From the NCBI GenBank assembly GCA_905221605.1, contig CAJNDS010001757.1:1-47500 (forward strand): DNA of 47,500 nt, read 5' to 3'. The notes under the pieces were generated by a model. The model worked only from the letters and a program-made list of their open reading frames with translations, was not told the DNA's origin and did no database searches. Both the position numbers and the translations under genes were made by a program. This document shows positions 19,095 through 29,833 of the stretch, one piece after another; position 1 is the first letter of the stretch; every line of letters starts with the position of its first letter. The DNA comes from Symbiodinium natans (Eukaryota > Sar > Dinophyceae > Suessiales > Symbiodiniaceae).

Positions 19095-21422
19095 TTATTG
19101 CAGCTTGTCATCTATCTGCTTCTGTAGCACCTTCAGCGCCTTGTAGCGGTTCTGCAGTTTCAGGTTCCTCTGCTTCTCATGCTCCACCTGATCCCTGAGC
19201 TCCTCCACGCGGCTCAGAATTGCCTTCTCTTCTCTGGCCCGGAGCGTCTGGAAGACCTCTGTCTCGATGGCAACGGTTTCCCGCTCCTCGGAGAGTTTCC
19301 GAATGTGAAGGAGCGCTTGTCTCGCCTTGGTCATGTAGCCTCCCAGAAGTCTTTCCATTTTCTCCTCCATCTTTTTTGACTTCTTGCTCTCCTTCTGGTG
19401 ATGAGAGTCTACGATCTCGAACTTGTGCCTGGCGGACTCGGTCCGTTCCTTTCGGCCGAGGCGCCGGCCGTCCACATAGCGCTTGGCAGAGGGCAGGAAA
19501 ACGTAGGGCTCGCTAGTGCTTTCCTCGAAGGCTGCCTGCACCGCCACTTCGGAGTTTTGACCACCGCCTGCATCCTGTGCAAAAGCCTGCAGCTCCTCCT
19601 CCAGCAGCTCGCCAGCAGACTTCAACTCCTCCAGGCTAAAGTCAATGCCCGCTGGTGGAGCCTTCTTCGGAGGCTTGGCGCCCTTGACAGGGAACAGCAC
19701 AGCGTCACGAGTCACCATAGCACCCATCTCCTCGTGAAGCAAAACTTCTGCCTGCTGCAGCAAATGCTTCGGCCCCTCCAGCACTTCTCCGGCCTGCGAC
19801 GCTGCACTCTCAAAGATCATCATCTGCGTCTGCACGGGGCGTGGCAAACCCAGTTTTACGGGCTGGCTTTGCTTCTGACGTTCGATCTCTAATCTTTTTT
19901 GCTCCTCCTGCGCCCGGCGTTTGTCGGCATCAGCAGCGTCTTCCTCCAAAGGCGCCTGGCTGTCTGCTTCCTCCTCCATGAGATCGGGCATCGAGATCTC
20001 CACTTCGTTCATCGGGGCTGGCAAGCTACCCAACGCGGCTTGCATCTGCATGCGCTGGTTTGCCTTCCGGATCCTGTCCGGCATCTGTTCAAGCTCCTCA
20101 TCCTGATTTAGTGCCAAGCCGTCGCGAAGGCCCTTGCCGGCACCTCCTGGCCCAGGGGTACCACCAGGTCCAGGCGTCTGTCCAAGAAGTGGGTTCGGCG
20201 TGAGGCCAGCTGTTGCACCGCGAAGCCCGGGCGTCTGTGCCAGCGGATTCGGCGTAGCTCCAGGCGTCGCACCAGGCGTGACACCACCTGGCGTCATGGA
20301 ACCTAACATGCTTGCAACCTCCTCACGAGGCGTCACACCTGCCTGCACCTGTGCTTCCAGCAGAACAGGATCCGGGCGCCTTGGGGTCCGAACTGGCGTC
20401 GCACCCGGCGTGTCCCCATAGCTTTGAACAAGGCCCGCCGTGGAGGTGTCAGCACTCTCAGCCTGAAGTGCAGCTGCATCCGCACCCATCTTGACGATCG
20501 CTTCGAGCTCCTCGTCGTTAAGCTGCGGGGCGGGCAGGCTCAATGCTGTACGTTTCCGAAGCTGCTGGGGGTCATTGAGCTTGTTGATCATATCGATGGC
20601 CTCGGGAAGGTTCTCGTCCTTCAAGCGCTTGAGCTTCCTCTCATCATCCTTTCGCCGCCGCTTCTCCTCGTCCAGTCGGGTGCGGTGCTCAACCGCCTGT
20701 AGTGTCACGTTCGCCATGCCCATGGTAACTCTTGGTGTCTCCTCCGGTCCGACTTCATGGAAGCCCACGGGAGGCACGGCCTCGAAGGGCACTTCCTCCC
20801 CATAGTCAATGTACTTTCGTGATTTGTACCTCCGTGAGGTGCTGATGCCTGCAGCCTTGAGCTCTCGCCGCTTCTGCAGTGCAGCAAGCCGTCGTGCCTC
20901 TTCCAGTTGCTTCTCACGTGCCTTGCGCTTGGCTTTCTTGCCGCGGGTGTTGGCCAGCCTTGCACGGGCCTCTGACAACATCTCCTTCTCATCCTCATCC
21001 ATGTCAATCGGATCCGCCCTCGCAGGCTTGGTCTCTGGATGAGGATCGATCTCGCCCGGCTTCAATCGGCGCGGATCGTTTTCGTCCATTTCGTCTTTGC
21101 CCTGGGCTTGATCCAGAAGCTTCTCGTAGTGCTCCAAGCATTGGTAGGCTGTGCGGCCAACAATCGGAGCTATCGTCCGCCACTGGGTTGGGAAGAGCTT
21201 CGCCAAGTGTAGCAGCTTCTCCTCCTCCTCACGCGTCCACTCAGTCTTCTTGACACTGGGATCCAGCCATTCGTACCAGCGAGACTTGCACTGCTTGGGA
21301 CTCTTCCTGGCTAGCAGAGAAGCAACTCGAGGCCAGTTGTTGAGGCCATATTTCATGACCGCTGCCTTCAAGACTTCATCCTCGGAGTTCTTCCAAACAC
21401 CTCCCTTGATGAGGATCCTCAT
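19095..21422 (-). CDS. CDC5L: CDC5L/Cef1 spliceosomal Myb protein, tandem copy 3
   Basis: Third intact 775-residue CDC5L gene in the minus-strand tandem, 2.3 kb upstream (in transcription sense) of copy 2. Lys254 replaces Arg254 of the other copies; otherwise the protein appears identical to copy 1. The frame stays open 36 bases upstream of the ATG at 21422 but begins with GTG, so the ATG at MRILIKGG is kept. This copy has the cleanest flanks: no telomeric array lies between 18735 and 22020, which makes it the empty-site reference for the other two. Its 3' untranslated region has gained a TA dinucleotide run (about 18995-19018) at a place where copies 1 and 2 have none. Confidence 0.96.
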   Translation of the reverse strand: MRILIKGGVWKNSEDEVLKAAVMKYGLNNWPRVASLLARKSPKQCKSRWYEWLDPSVKKTEWTREEEEKLLHLAKLFPTQWRTIAPIVGRTAYQCLEHYEKLLDQAQGKDEMDENDPRRLKPGEIDPHPETKPARADPIDMDEDEKEMLSEARARLANTRGKKAKRKAREKQLEEARRLAALQKRRELKAAGISTSRRYKSRKYIDYGEEVPFEAVPPVGFHEVGPEETPRVTMGMANVTLQAVEHRTRLDEEKRRRKDDERKLKRLKDENLPEAIDMINKLNDPQQLRKRTALSLPAPQLNDEELEAIVKMGADAAALQAESADTSTAGLVQSYGDTPGATPVRTPRRPDPVLLEAQVQAGVTPREEVASMLGSMTPGGVTPGATPGATPNPLAQTPGLRGATAGLTPNPLLGQTPGPGGTPGPGGAGKGLRDGLALNQDEELEQMPDRIRKANQRMQMQAALGSLPAPMNEVEISMPDLMEEEADSQAPLEEDAADADKRRAQEEQKRLEIERQKQSQPVKLGLPRPVQTQMMIFESAASQAGEVLEGPKHLLQQAEVLLHEEMGAMVTRDAVLFPVKGAKPPKKAPPAGIDFSLEELKSAGELLEEELQAFAQDAGGGQNSEVAVQAAFEESTSEPYVFLPSAKRYVDGRRLGRKERTESARHKFEIVDSHHQKESKKSKKMEEKMERLLGGYMTKARQALLHIRKLSEERETVAIETEVFQTLRAREEKAILSRVEELRDQVEHEKQRNLKLQNRYKALKVLQKQIDDKLQ

Positions 21423-21637
21423 TTTCGCTTGAAGCACCCGGACTGGCCGGTATGGCACACTGCGGAGCTACGTAGGGGTGTGGATGCACTTCCACGTATT
21501 CGACCTGTGTTGAAGTGAGGACTGGGTTGTGTGGATGCTGTAGTGAAGCAGCTGTGCCGTACGTCCCTGGCTAGGCACTGAAGCAGTCCCACACTTATCT
21601 TTGCATGCGTCGTACTGCAAATAATGAGTTGGCTGTT

Positions 21638-21658
21638 TTGGTCCGCATAGCTTGAGCC
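21638..21658 (-). other. Degenerate spliced-leader relic upstream of CDC5L copy 3
   Basis: GGCTCAAG is kept 229 bases upstream of the ATG; the downstream relic is as decayed as in copy 2, so copies 2 and 3 share the changes and copy 1 is the more leader-like. Confidence 0.45.
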
Positions 21659-22794
21659 TTATATAGCAATTCGATAGTCGGTTTCAGGGCTTGCGAATGT
21701 CACTGATGATCTGATGTTGTAGTTATCGGGCCGTGAAGCATGCAGGCCAAACATCGCCTCGGTCCTAAGGTCAAAGCTGCAGGATTCCGGCGTTGCCCAT
21801 GCACCGCAGGTACGGGTACTTCTCCACAGTCCAGAAACTATCACTGAGAATTCGCTCTAGACTGCAATCTTGGGTTCCCCCCCCAACTGGCGGCCTTTGG
21901 ATCGCGAAGTCGCGGGCTTCGCGAGCAGAACCTTCAGCACCAAGTCATGCTAGAGTTGAGGGCGGTTTGGGTTTTTGGATTTGGGGTTGTGACTCTCACA
22001 CTTGCTTCCCGTGGCTCTTCAGCCAAGTAGGGGCTGCGCTTCACTGGAAGAAAGTGTATCAGAAGTGCTCCGGACTCAAGCCTCCGGCTTTCCATCATGA
22101 GAACCAACAGAACGAACGTAACATCAGAACATCTGAAGGGATCGGATGCCACATCACCTCTAGCAAGCTTCAATGACATGCTGGCGAACAACAATTTCTG
22201 GCTTGGCCTGGAAGTGATCGCTTGATGTGTCGAGGCATCTGCATTGGCCACCTTCGAGGCAGGTACGATCCGAAGCAAATCGAGATGGGAGCTCAGCGCA
22301 GCGTTTTCCTCAGTCACCTGCTTCAGGGCTAGGAACGTTGCACCCTTGTGGCCGAGGGCTGTGTGGTCTCACCTTGTAGCTTGACTGAGTAGCCCGCGAA
22401 GCCATCCTGCAAACAGCAGAACATGGCAGAACGAAGCAACTCTCAAGACAATCCGGGACATGAAGTCCTCAGTCTGTATTCGCGGAGAAGCGACCAAACC
22501 CTGGGACGCAAATGCATGCTAAGTCATGCGTAGAGACATAGCCCATGCAGGCCATTTGTTCAGACCTTACCCATTCTTGAGAGGTGCAGCGGCCGCAAAC
22601 TTCGCTGCTACGCGACGGTGCGTTGTCAGAACCTTACACTCCTGGCGAAGCCTTCTTCCACCCCGAGCTGGAGAATAAGAGTCTTGAGTCTTGATTCTGA
22701 ACATTCTGGCAAACAACTGAACGCTTCTGGCTGAGACCAGCGCGTGCAAGCATGGATCCTGCCGAGGATTCACATCCTCGGCTCCCAAGAAATA

Positions 22795-22858
22795 GGGTTT
22801 AGGGTTTAGGGTTTAGGGTTTCGGGTTTCGGGTTTAGGGTTTATGGTTTAGGGTTTAC
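22795..22858 (+). repeat. Interstitial telomeric array
   Basis: TTTAGGG units with TTTCGGG and TTTATGG variants, in a stretch (22.0-23.2 kb) where I see no gene. Confidence 0.9.
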
Positions 22859-23186
22859 TTGTCCCTTTCGCCCTCTAGACCCAGCAGAGCCGTAGCCGAG
22901 GGCTTGGGGTTCACAGTTTAAGGGTTTAGGGTTGGGTGGAAGGCTCTATCATAACCCCGCAAAGAAGCATGCGACATGCGGGCACTGACTGCAGAGCTTC
23001 TTTGGGTGATGGGCTTCTAAGAAGAGATCAGCAATCACCCCAACCGACGGATCTTGACACCGGCACGTTTTGGAAACTCCCGGACCCTCTCCACCACTGT
23101 TCTTTCTTGCCACCGGACTGAAGTCTAGCGACACACAGCTCTTGATGCCACTACCTTCTTATACGCGAGATTACGCCCCGAAGCAC

Positions 23187-23246
23187 CCCTAAACCCTAAA
23201 CCCTAAACCCTAAACCCTAAACCCTAAACCCTAAACCCTAAACCCT
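23187..23246 (-). repeat. Interstitial telomeric array
   Basis: Eight perfect CCCTAAA units, facing an opposite array 80 bases away. Confidence 0.95.
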
Positions 23247-23326
23247 GCTTAAGCCCCCAAGCCGCCAGAGACTTTCAAGTCCATGCTCTCCGCCCCAGGC
23301 CTTGGCCGACCTGAGTCTTTGGAGAA

Positions 23327-23378
23327 TTTAGGGTTTAGGGTTTAGGGTTTAGGGTTTAGGGTTTAGGGTTTAGGGTTA
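23327..23378 (+). repeat. Interstitial telomeric array
   Basis: Seven TTTAGGG units; with 23187-23246 it makes an inverted pair. Confidence 0.95.
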
Positions 23379-23504
23379 TGACGTGCCCGAGCACACTAAT
23401 GGTCAGCACAAACACACCCACAAAATAAAGCACCCGTGACATTAGATATTTCTGAGTGCCTCCTGATCATACCTGAAGGCCTGATGTATGAGTGTGATGA
23501 AGTT

Positions 23505-23990
23505 TTCCGGCGCGCTTGTTTGTGCTGAAGATTGTGCTTTCTCCGGTGCTAGTTTTTGTGCTCATGATTGTGCTTTGTTTTGTGCTCATGATTGTGCTTT
23601 CTCCGGTGCTAGTTTTTGTGCTCATGATTGTGCTTTCTCCGGTGCTATTTGTTGTGCTCATGATTGTGCTTTCTCCGGTGCTTTTGTTTGTGCTCATGAT
23701 TGTGCTTTCTCCGGTGCTATGTTTTGTGCTCATGATTGTGCTTTTTCTGGTGATACTCCTATTATGCTAGTCTTCGAGAGATTTGTGCTCACGATTGTGC
23801 TTTCTCCGGTGCTAGTTTTTGTGCTCATGATTGTGCTTTCTCCGGTGCTTTGTTTTTGTGCTCATGATTGTGCTTTCTCCGGTGCTGTTTTTTGTGCTCA
23901 TGATTGTGCTTTCTCCGGTGCTATTTGTTTGTGCTCATGATTGTGCTTTCTCCGGTGCTGTTTTTTGTGCTCAGAACGCAGCAATGGCAC
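23505..23990 (+). repeat. 36-bp minisatellite
   Basis: About thirteen copies of GTGCTCATGATTGTGCTTTC followed by TCCGGTGCT and a short variable T-rich part. The 36-base period keeps all frames open (12-residue Cys/Asp/Phe-rich repeats on the plus strand, Ser/Thr-rich on the minus), with a frame change near 23750. Treated as non-coding. I see no gene in 22.0-27.6 kb. Confidence 0.9.
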
Positions 23991-24178
23991 CATGAACAAG
24001 CACCAGCAGGAGCACAGTGACTAGCACCACAGAAAAGACCACAAACCAAGGCCCAAAGTGTGATCTCGTAAGCTGAGCCAGGTCCAAACTCGATCAGACT
24101 TTCTGGTGCTGGAATTTTGCGCTATGTTTAGTACAAAACCCTTTATTTGACTGTTAGTGTGCCGAGGCAGATCCCAAG

Positions 24179-24214
24179 TTTAGGGTTTAGGGTTTAGGGT
24201 TTAGGGTTTAGGGA
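24179..24214 (+). repeat. Interstitial telomeric array
   Basis: Five TTTAGGG units after the 36-base minisatellite. Confidence 0.95.
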
Positions 24215-24784
24215 GTGGATAGTTACACAATGAGCGCTTAAGGTTTTCAGCGCCGGGGGATTTGGAGGTTGGCAGGCACTTACTTTGGGGTCTGCAGCTG
24301 CTTACTGCTTTCGTGCTTCGGAGACGTACTGACGTACTAGGTGCAGATTGACTCAACATGTTGCATGGGTGAGCTGACTTAGGAACTGCTCAAGAACACC
24401 TCAGGGCTTCGACAAGGAACTTCGCCAAACAACCCGAGAGCTTTGGGAGCCAGATGCCTCGTTTGAACTCCTTCTGAGACGCCGGCCATACTGATTCATG
24501 GCCTCCCGGACGATGAGTCTTTTTGCGAAGATTGGCTCCCTTGAGTTCCCATGCTCCAGAATCGTCCGGCAGTCTGGCCATGGCCGCGCTCCAGGGTTTG
24601 TAAGACTCAAACGCCTGCTTCGAAGGTTACCTTTCGAGGCATTGTGGTTGTGATTGGGGGTGATGTTGACTCTGAGACTTGCCGGCGCCCAAACCCCTGA
24701 TCCCCGACTGAGCCCACAAGACTTGAAAAGGGCTCTTGCCCACGTTTGCAATGCCCTAGAAGCCTGTAAAGCCTAAGACCTACC

Positions 24785-24893
24785 TATGGAGTAGACCCTG
24801 GAAAAAAAGGTACATACTTTTTAGGAGTTTTTAGGCATAAGTAGCTATAGTGGGAACCCAGAACCAACAAAAGTATTACAGTATAGTACTCCA
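24785..24893. repeat. Dispersed repeat, family E
   Basis: GCTATAGTGGGAACCCAGAA through AGTACTCCAAAGCCCAGA recurs with few changes at 36732-36794. TGGAGTA and TACTCCA may be its short ends. Confidence 0.6.
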
Positions 24894-25008
24894 AAGCCCA
24901 GACTCAGACAGGGAAGGGGCTCGGCCATGCCAAACCGCACTAGGGCCCCCTTCACCCCCAGGCCCTCATCAGGCCCTCATCCCAACAGCACTACACTGTG
25001 TCACTCAA

Positions 25009-25067
25009 CCCTAAACCCTAAACCCTAAACCCTCAACCCTCAACCCTCAACCCTAAACCCTAAACCC
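25009..25067 (-). repeat. Variant-rich telomeric array
   Basis: CCCTAAA units interrupted by a block of four CCCTCAA units, as expected if a variant unit was itself amplified. Confidence 0.9.
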
Positions 25068-25473
25068 ACTATACCCAAGCCAAGGGTCCTCACTCCAGGT
25101 GATATCCACCGAAGCGCCTTCAACCGCAAGCCAGCCGAACAGTCCGCAACATCCCACACTCCCCGGTAGCATGCAAGTAACTCGCTCGTCTGCAGAATCA
25201 GTGAGTTCTGAAAAGCTCGCAATTCCTTGCAACAAGTTGAAACCATTTAATGCCGCGACTCTACAACTTGGACAGCCTGGTCTCTTTAGATCATGCTGCT
25301 CGGGGAATACTTACTTAAGAAGCGAGCTCTAAGAAGCGGTGTATGCGGGAGCACGCAGGACATGGTCAAAGTAAGGGCTTGCAGGACCTGGACAAAGTCC
25401 CCGAACAGTTTTCAACCTGGAAGCTGCTTCATGCCAAGACTGAGGGCCGCCCCAGTCGCTAGTCACCAGTCCC

Positions 25474-25518
25474 CTAACCCTAAACCCTAAACCCTAAACC
25501 CAAAACCCAAAACCCTAG
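25474..25518 (-). repeat. Interstitial telomeric array
   Basis: Three perfect units then CCCAAAA and CCCTAGA variants. Confidence 0.85.
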
Positions 25519-25763
25519 ACCCTAATTAATTAAACCCGACATCCTCAACGCTGCTTTCTTTCTCCAGAGGCTCTGCCGCATTGAAGTGTTTCTTGGAGGT
25601 CACAGGTCCCGAGGCATGGACCTGTATCTGTGGCCCTATGGCGCCTACAGGCACCCCTGCACCCGGTTTTTCGCTCACAGCCATTTGCCCAGCACAGAAG
25701 GTGATTCCTCTCCAGCAGGTCCAAGACGTAGCTGTTCTTGTCATCCCATTCGGATCTCTACAC

Positions 25764-25807
25764 GCCCCCCCCCCCCCCCCCCCAAAAAAAAAAACCGAAA
25801 AAAAAAC
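25764..25807. repeat. Poly-C/poly-A tract
   Basis: About eighteen C followed by A-rich sequence with two CCG interruptions. Confidence 0.9.
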
Positions 25808-26825
25808 CGAAAGCCCTCAAACTCTCCTCAAGAAAGACTTTGGACCGCCTGAGGCCTTGCCTTGTGTCGCTTTTGACAAGCCCGCAGCTTGCCAACGCAA
25901 TCCCACCACACGTTCACGGTAAGCAGCTGTCTTCGAACCCTTGTCACTTGTGATAAATTCTTCAAGATGATAAATTCTTCAAGAAGTCCAGCAACCAAAC
26001 GGCGAACCTCCACTTCTGTAACTTTGCTACTCACCAAGCAGCTTGTTGCGTTGCACTGCGGGGGTTCTTAGTTCTTGTAACCATCCTTGGAGTACGGCCG
26101 AACAGCTGACAGTGGGTTCGGGGCTGCTGCTTGTGCCTACTGCACCATCGGCCTAAGAAATGGGGAGTTTCGAGTTTTGAGGGCTTGAGCATCAAGGCCT
26201 ACAAGATCTTACTTACTTCTCCAATAACCAAGGGAAACAAAAGGTCAAACTTGATTATTCCTACTAAATAAGGAAACCGTAATGCGACAAGCTACATCGG
26301 TAAGGATTGCTCGGGCAGCTACAGGTTCTCCGCAGCACAGGAGTGCTGCTCACCACAAAAGCATAAAAAACAACTCGAGCTACCGCGCGCCACAAATGGT
26401 TAGGATCGCATCCCTGCTGAATATCTTCACCTCAAGCTCGACATGCAGCCTCTGCTAGAACTAAACCCGAGGCCCTTCCGGGAAAAGATGCTTCCAAAAC
26501 CCACAGATGCGAAGATGTGTCAGCATGACAACGCTGATATTTCCCGTGCCATCCCACAATCAGAATCTAGCTAAGCCAAAAACCAACGACCCGCATGCGT
26601 GAAGAGGCTCCCTGCAGCCAATCTACTGTCCAGCGATGTGGCTGCTAAAGGTATTCTTGCGGGCGCGGCAGCATTAACCATGCCCTGAGCTTCAGGAGCC
26701 CAGCATCTCACACACGTTTGGGGCCACAGACTACCGGTAACCTGTACATTATTTGAAAGACTTGTTTTGAGGTTAGGGGTTCCTCTAAAGACCAACGTCT
26801 CGCTTGTTGCGCGAATGCTGCTGTT

Positions 26826-26845
26826 CTCTCTCTCTCTCTCTCTCC
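26826..26845. repeat. CT microsatellite
   Basis: Uninterrupted CT run. Confidence 0.9.
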
Positions 26846-27629
26846 TGTCTTTCTCCCTGCTGTACGTGCCTTTCTGGGGTCAATGTCGAGTTTTCTGGGA
26901 GTAGGAATTCAAACCTGAGACAACTGAGAAGCAACGAAGACAGGACCTCCTACTTTGCTGATCTGCATGGGTTGATGCAGGTTTTGCAGGGCGTTGTTAA
27001 GCCATCCCACACTTGGGCGAAAAGCTTATGTATGTGTGTATCTATATGTATATAATACACATACATATTTGTATATTCATGTTTATATCACACGCCCCTT
27101 TTGTTGCTTACAAGAAAACTATTGAATTTGGCTTCTTTGCATCCTGAATAACGAATACAGGTGGAAGGGAAGTCCCCAACCTCACCCTCCCTTCTGTTAA
27201 GCCGCGCATGCTTGTTTCCAAGAAAGCATTCACAACCTGTATGACTTGATTCGAGGAAGGCCCTTAAAATCCCTCTGAAAAATAGAATCAGAGATAGAAG
27301 GGCAATATGAATGACAGAAAATGAATGAAGGAACGAAGCATACCAGCAGATGTTTGCAAGCATGTTTTTATTGAATCTACGCTGCTTCAAGCCCCCCCCC
27401 CCCCCCCTGCAGCTCCTGTTTTCAATAGACATGAAGACCTTGGCTCATGACCAGACTCCTCTCACTGCCCATCCTACGATCAGTATTTTTGCAATTGGCT
27501 TGAAAGCAGTCTTTTGGTTGTTTCAACGAATCCTCGGTATGCCCTCGGGACATTTTACATTTTCCCTCCTTCCTGAGATTTTCCTTCTTTCCTTATCTCC
27601 ATTCAGCTTCTAAAGCCAGGTTCCATTGC

Positions 27630-28964
27630 CTATGTCGTAACATCATGCTTTGCGACAGCCGTAATTTTCAAGCGAACGCAGCATGTAGAAGATGCGACCG
27701 GTTGTTTTGACAAGACAGGTGGCCGAGAAACAAGTGCGTGCATTGCCCAGAAATGGGCAGGACTAGCGGGGGCGAGGAGGGCCGAAAGAAATAGCGGATG
27801 AAGAGCGGGACCCCAAACCCTAAACCCTAAACCCTACACCCTAAAACCTTGGGACGTCAAACAGGAAGCAAAATTTGGGGGTGTCGGAGCTAGGTATTGG
27901 AGCGCAAACATGAAGCGTGCCCGAGATGGTCGGATAGATTTGAGCGAAGAAGCCTCCTGTAGCGCAACGAAAGGTGCCCTAAACCCTAAACCCTAAACCC
28001 TAAACCCTACACCCTAAACCCTAAACCCTAAACCCTAAACCCCCGGAAATTCGCCCTTCAAGGTTGATCGTGGGAGAGCGGATGTCGAAACCGTGAGGGC
28101 TCTTCAGGCACGCGAGGCTGTCACAAAGTTGAGTCTGGATTTTGGCATGGTTTGACCCTAAACCCCAAACCCCAAACCCTAAACTCTAAACATCCCTGAA
28201 CCCTTTTGGCTTTTGAGTTTCCACTTCGTTCAGGCTGGGTTCTAAGCGAAGGAAGCTAAAGCCAACGCTGGGACATGCTGGGTCTCAGCGCATCAAGCCG
28301 TGTCCACGCTGCCCCACAACTCTCAGCCATGGCGTTTTCTCCGGACAGCAAAGTACTTGGGTGGTGGTCTGGACCTTGCATGATCCGAAGTCCACCTAAA
28401 CCCTAAACCCTAAACCCTGAACCCTAAACCCATGTCCTACTACATGTTGTAAGTTGTACCTCCTCTGGCCTTGTGGGTCTAGCACTAGCAGCCTTGCAGG
28501 CAAGGCTGTGCAGAACCCCAAACCCTAAACCCTAAACCCTAAACCCTGAACCCTAAACCCTAAACCCTAAACCCTAAACCCTAAACCCTAAACCCTAAAC
28601 CCTAAACCCTAAACCAAAGTTGCATGACCCCGAAGCCCTACGTGAACGGCACAACTCCAAATCACAAGCGTCCTAGCTCTCTGCCTCCAGACCCCCAAAC
28701 AAAGGTATTCACCTAATAAGAAGACATGCCTGCCACCCCCCACTGCACGATGCATGCTCTTGGCGTGGGCCCAAACATTGGAACACTTGACTCACTTGAC
28801 TAATGCCTGCAACCCTAAACCCTAAACCCTAAACCCTAAACCCTAAACCCTAAACCCTAAACGTCAAAGCCTTTGGGAGGGCGCATTGCTTGCCATGGTC
28901 GTGGAAGTGGGCACGCTTTCCGGCGGGACGTGGCCGATGAATTTCATGCTCAAGGATGTCTGCC
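27630..28964 (-). CDS. 3' end of an intron-rich gene, nine inferred exons
   Basis: Nine minus-strand blocks keep one frame when joined at AG acceptors and GT or GC donors: 28871-28964, 28730-28799, 28615-28672, 28430-28505, 28328-28374 (or to 28395), 28192-28241, 28041-28134, 27848-27956 and 27630-27762, which ends in TAG. Lengths and phases agree at every junction. Sample residues: MKFIGHVPPESV, DACDLELCRS, TQLCDSLACLKSPHGF, GFFAQIYPTISGTLHVC, FLFDVP. Five of the last six introns start with GTTTAG or GTTTTAG from a telomeric array; intron lengths run from 34 to about 110 bases. I recognise no family. The weakest points are that I chose among several AG sites and that codon bias in the last exon is slight, so the true 3' end may differ. 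Confidence 0.5.
27813..27847 (-). repeat. Telomeric array in an inferred intron
   Basis: On the sense (minus) strand it begins GTTTTAGGG directly after the inferred exon 27848-27956, so the repeat would supply the 5' splice site. Confidence 0.85.
27976..28040 (-). repeat. Telomeric array in an inferred intron
   Basis: Sense strand starts GTTTAGGG immediately after exon 28041-28134 and fills 65 of the 84 intron bases. Confidence 0.9.
28154..28191 (-). repeat. Degenerate telomeric array in an inferred intron
   Basis: Sense strand starts GTTTAGAGTTTAGGG after GGGAT of exon 28192-28241. Confidence 0.8.
28396..28429 (-). repeat. Telomeric array that may be a whole intron
   Basis: Between exons ending CATGG and starting GTGGACTTC lie only GTTTAGGG units ending TTTAG: 34 bases with both GT and AG ends from the repeat. 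An alternative acceptor 21 bases further on keeps the frame. Confidence 0.75.
28516..28614 (-). repeat. Telomeric array in an inferred intron
   Basis: About fourteen units making up almost all of a 109-base inferred intron; only GTTCTGCACAG at its end is not repeat. Confidence 0.95.
28811..28862 (-). repeat. Telomeric array in an inferred intron
   Basis: Seven perfect units directly downstream of the 28871-28964 exon-like block. Confidence 0.95.
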
Positions 28965-29163
28965 CTGAAGATCGTGTCAGAATTTGCGGCTTAGGTTTTT
29001 GCAGACTAGTTCCCTCAAAGCCTCTTAATTTCCAGCAGATCTTCAGGGGTGGGAGATTGAATTTGGATGCAGATGTCACCCTCCAAGCGCACTGCTCTCC
29101 TTTCGGGGTGGGGCTCAAGAGCCTTAAAGGCTGGGGTGATTCGATTTTGAGGGTTACAGCTGA

Positions 29164-29273
29164 CATGGGGGGGGATTCCGAAATTAGGGGTACCTCATTG
29201 CAGTCTTTACTCTATGGCTTACTATTTGCGGATCTAATGTAGGGGTCCCCTATTTTCCTAAGTAAACCCCATG
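29164..29273. mobile_element. Family-C MITE
   Basis: Starts CATGGGG, then CCGAAATTAGGGGTACC; ends GGGGTCCCCTATTTTCC then TAAACCCCATG. Imperfect terminal inverted repeats of about 30 bases, 110 bases in all. Confidence 0.75.
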
Positions 29274-29833
29274 TTCCGCGGAGCTGTGGAGAGACTAGGG
29301 CTCATGGTAAGGGCGATGCCCAGTGTGAGGGCAAAAGCGGTCAGAGCAGAAGAGGCTGCAAGGTTCGGCAGCGTGTGCCGGCAAAGTTCAACAATAGAAG
29401 GAAGTAGTGAGTTGAGGGTTTAGGGTTTAGGGTTTAGGGGCCAACAGTGCCACTGATTTACACTTGATGGCTGCCCGGACCAAAAGCAGTTGATATTGCT
29501 TACTCAGCCGTCGACCGTCCCAACTGCAACACCCTGAGTCTTGAACATGAATGGCCATGATACAGCATGCCTGCCACTTGGGACCTCCTGTCAAGGCGGC
29601 AGCAGGACAGCTACAAATAGTTGCAATAAAATACTCACGCACCTGCGCGGCATCAGCCTACACCGCTTCTAGTGAACCCTTTACTTCGACACGCCTCGCT
29701 ACAAAAAGAGGGCTGACATAGTGGCAGCAGCCACCCAACCTTGGAAGAGCAGCCTCAATGCCCTGTGCAGCAATGGCCCTGGCTTCCCCACAGGGTAGCA
29801 TCGGAGCCCAACAGTACAGTGCGGTAGCGCAGG

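Larger units (their letters stand above)
18735..22020 (-). repeat. CDC5L tandem unit 3
   Basis: Copy 3 with its flanks. The 5' flank aligns with copies 1 and 2 through the C-run plus AACTGGCGGCCTTTGG motif near 21880-21900 and then fades near 22000. It lacks the telomeric arrays of the other units. Confidence 0.8.

Noticed and set aside
23505-23990. CRISPR array
   Set aside because: Units are contiguous without unique spacers of constant length, and the DNA is eukaryotic.
24390-24751. 116-codon minus-strand frame
   Set aside because: No motif and no clear codon bias or splice-site context.
28309-28370. WD40-like plus-strand peptide LSAMAFSPDSKVLG
   Set aside because: A single short motif opposite a minus-strand exon that fits a phase-consistent chain; probably coincidence.
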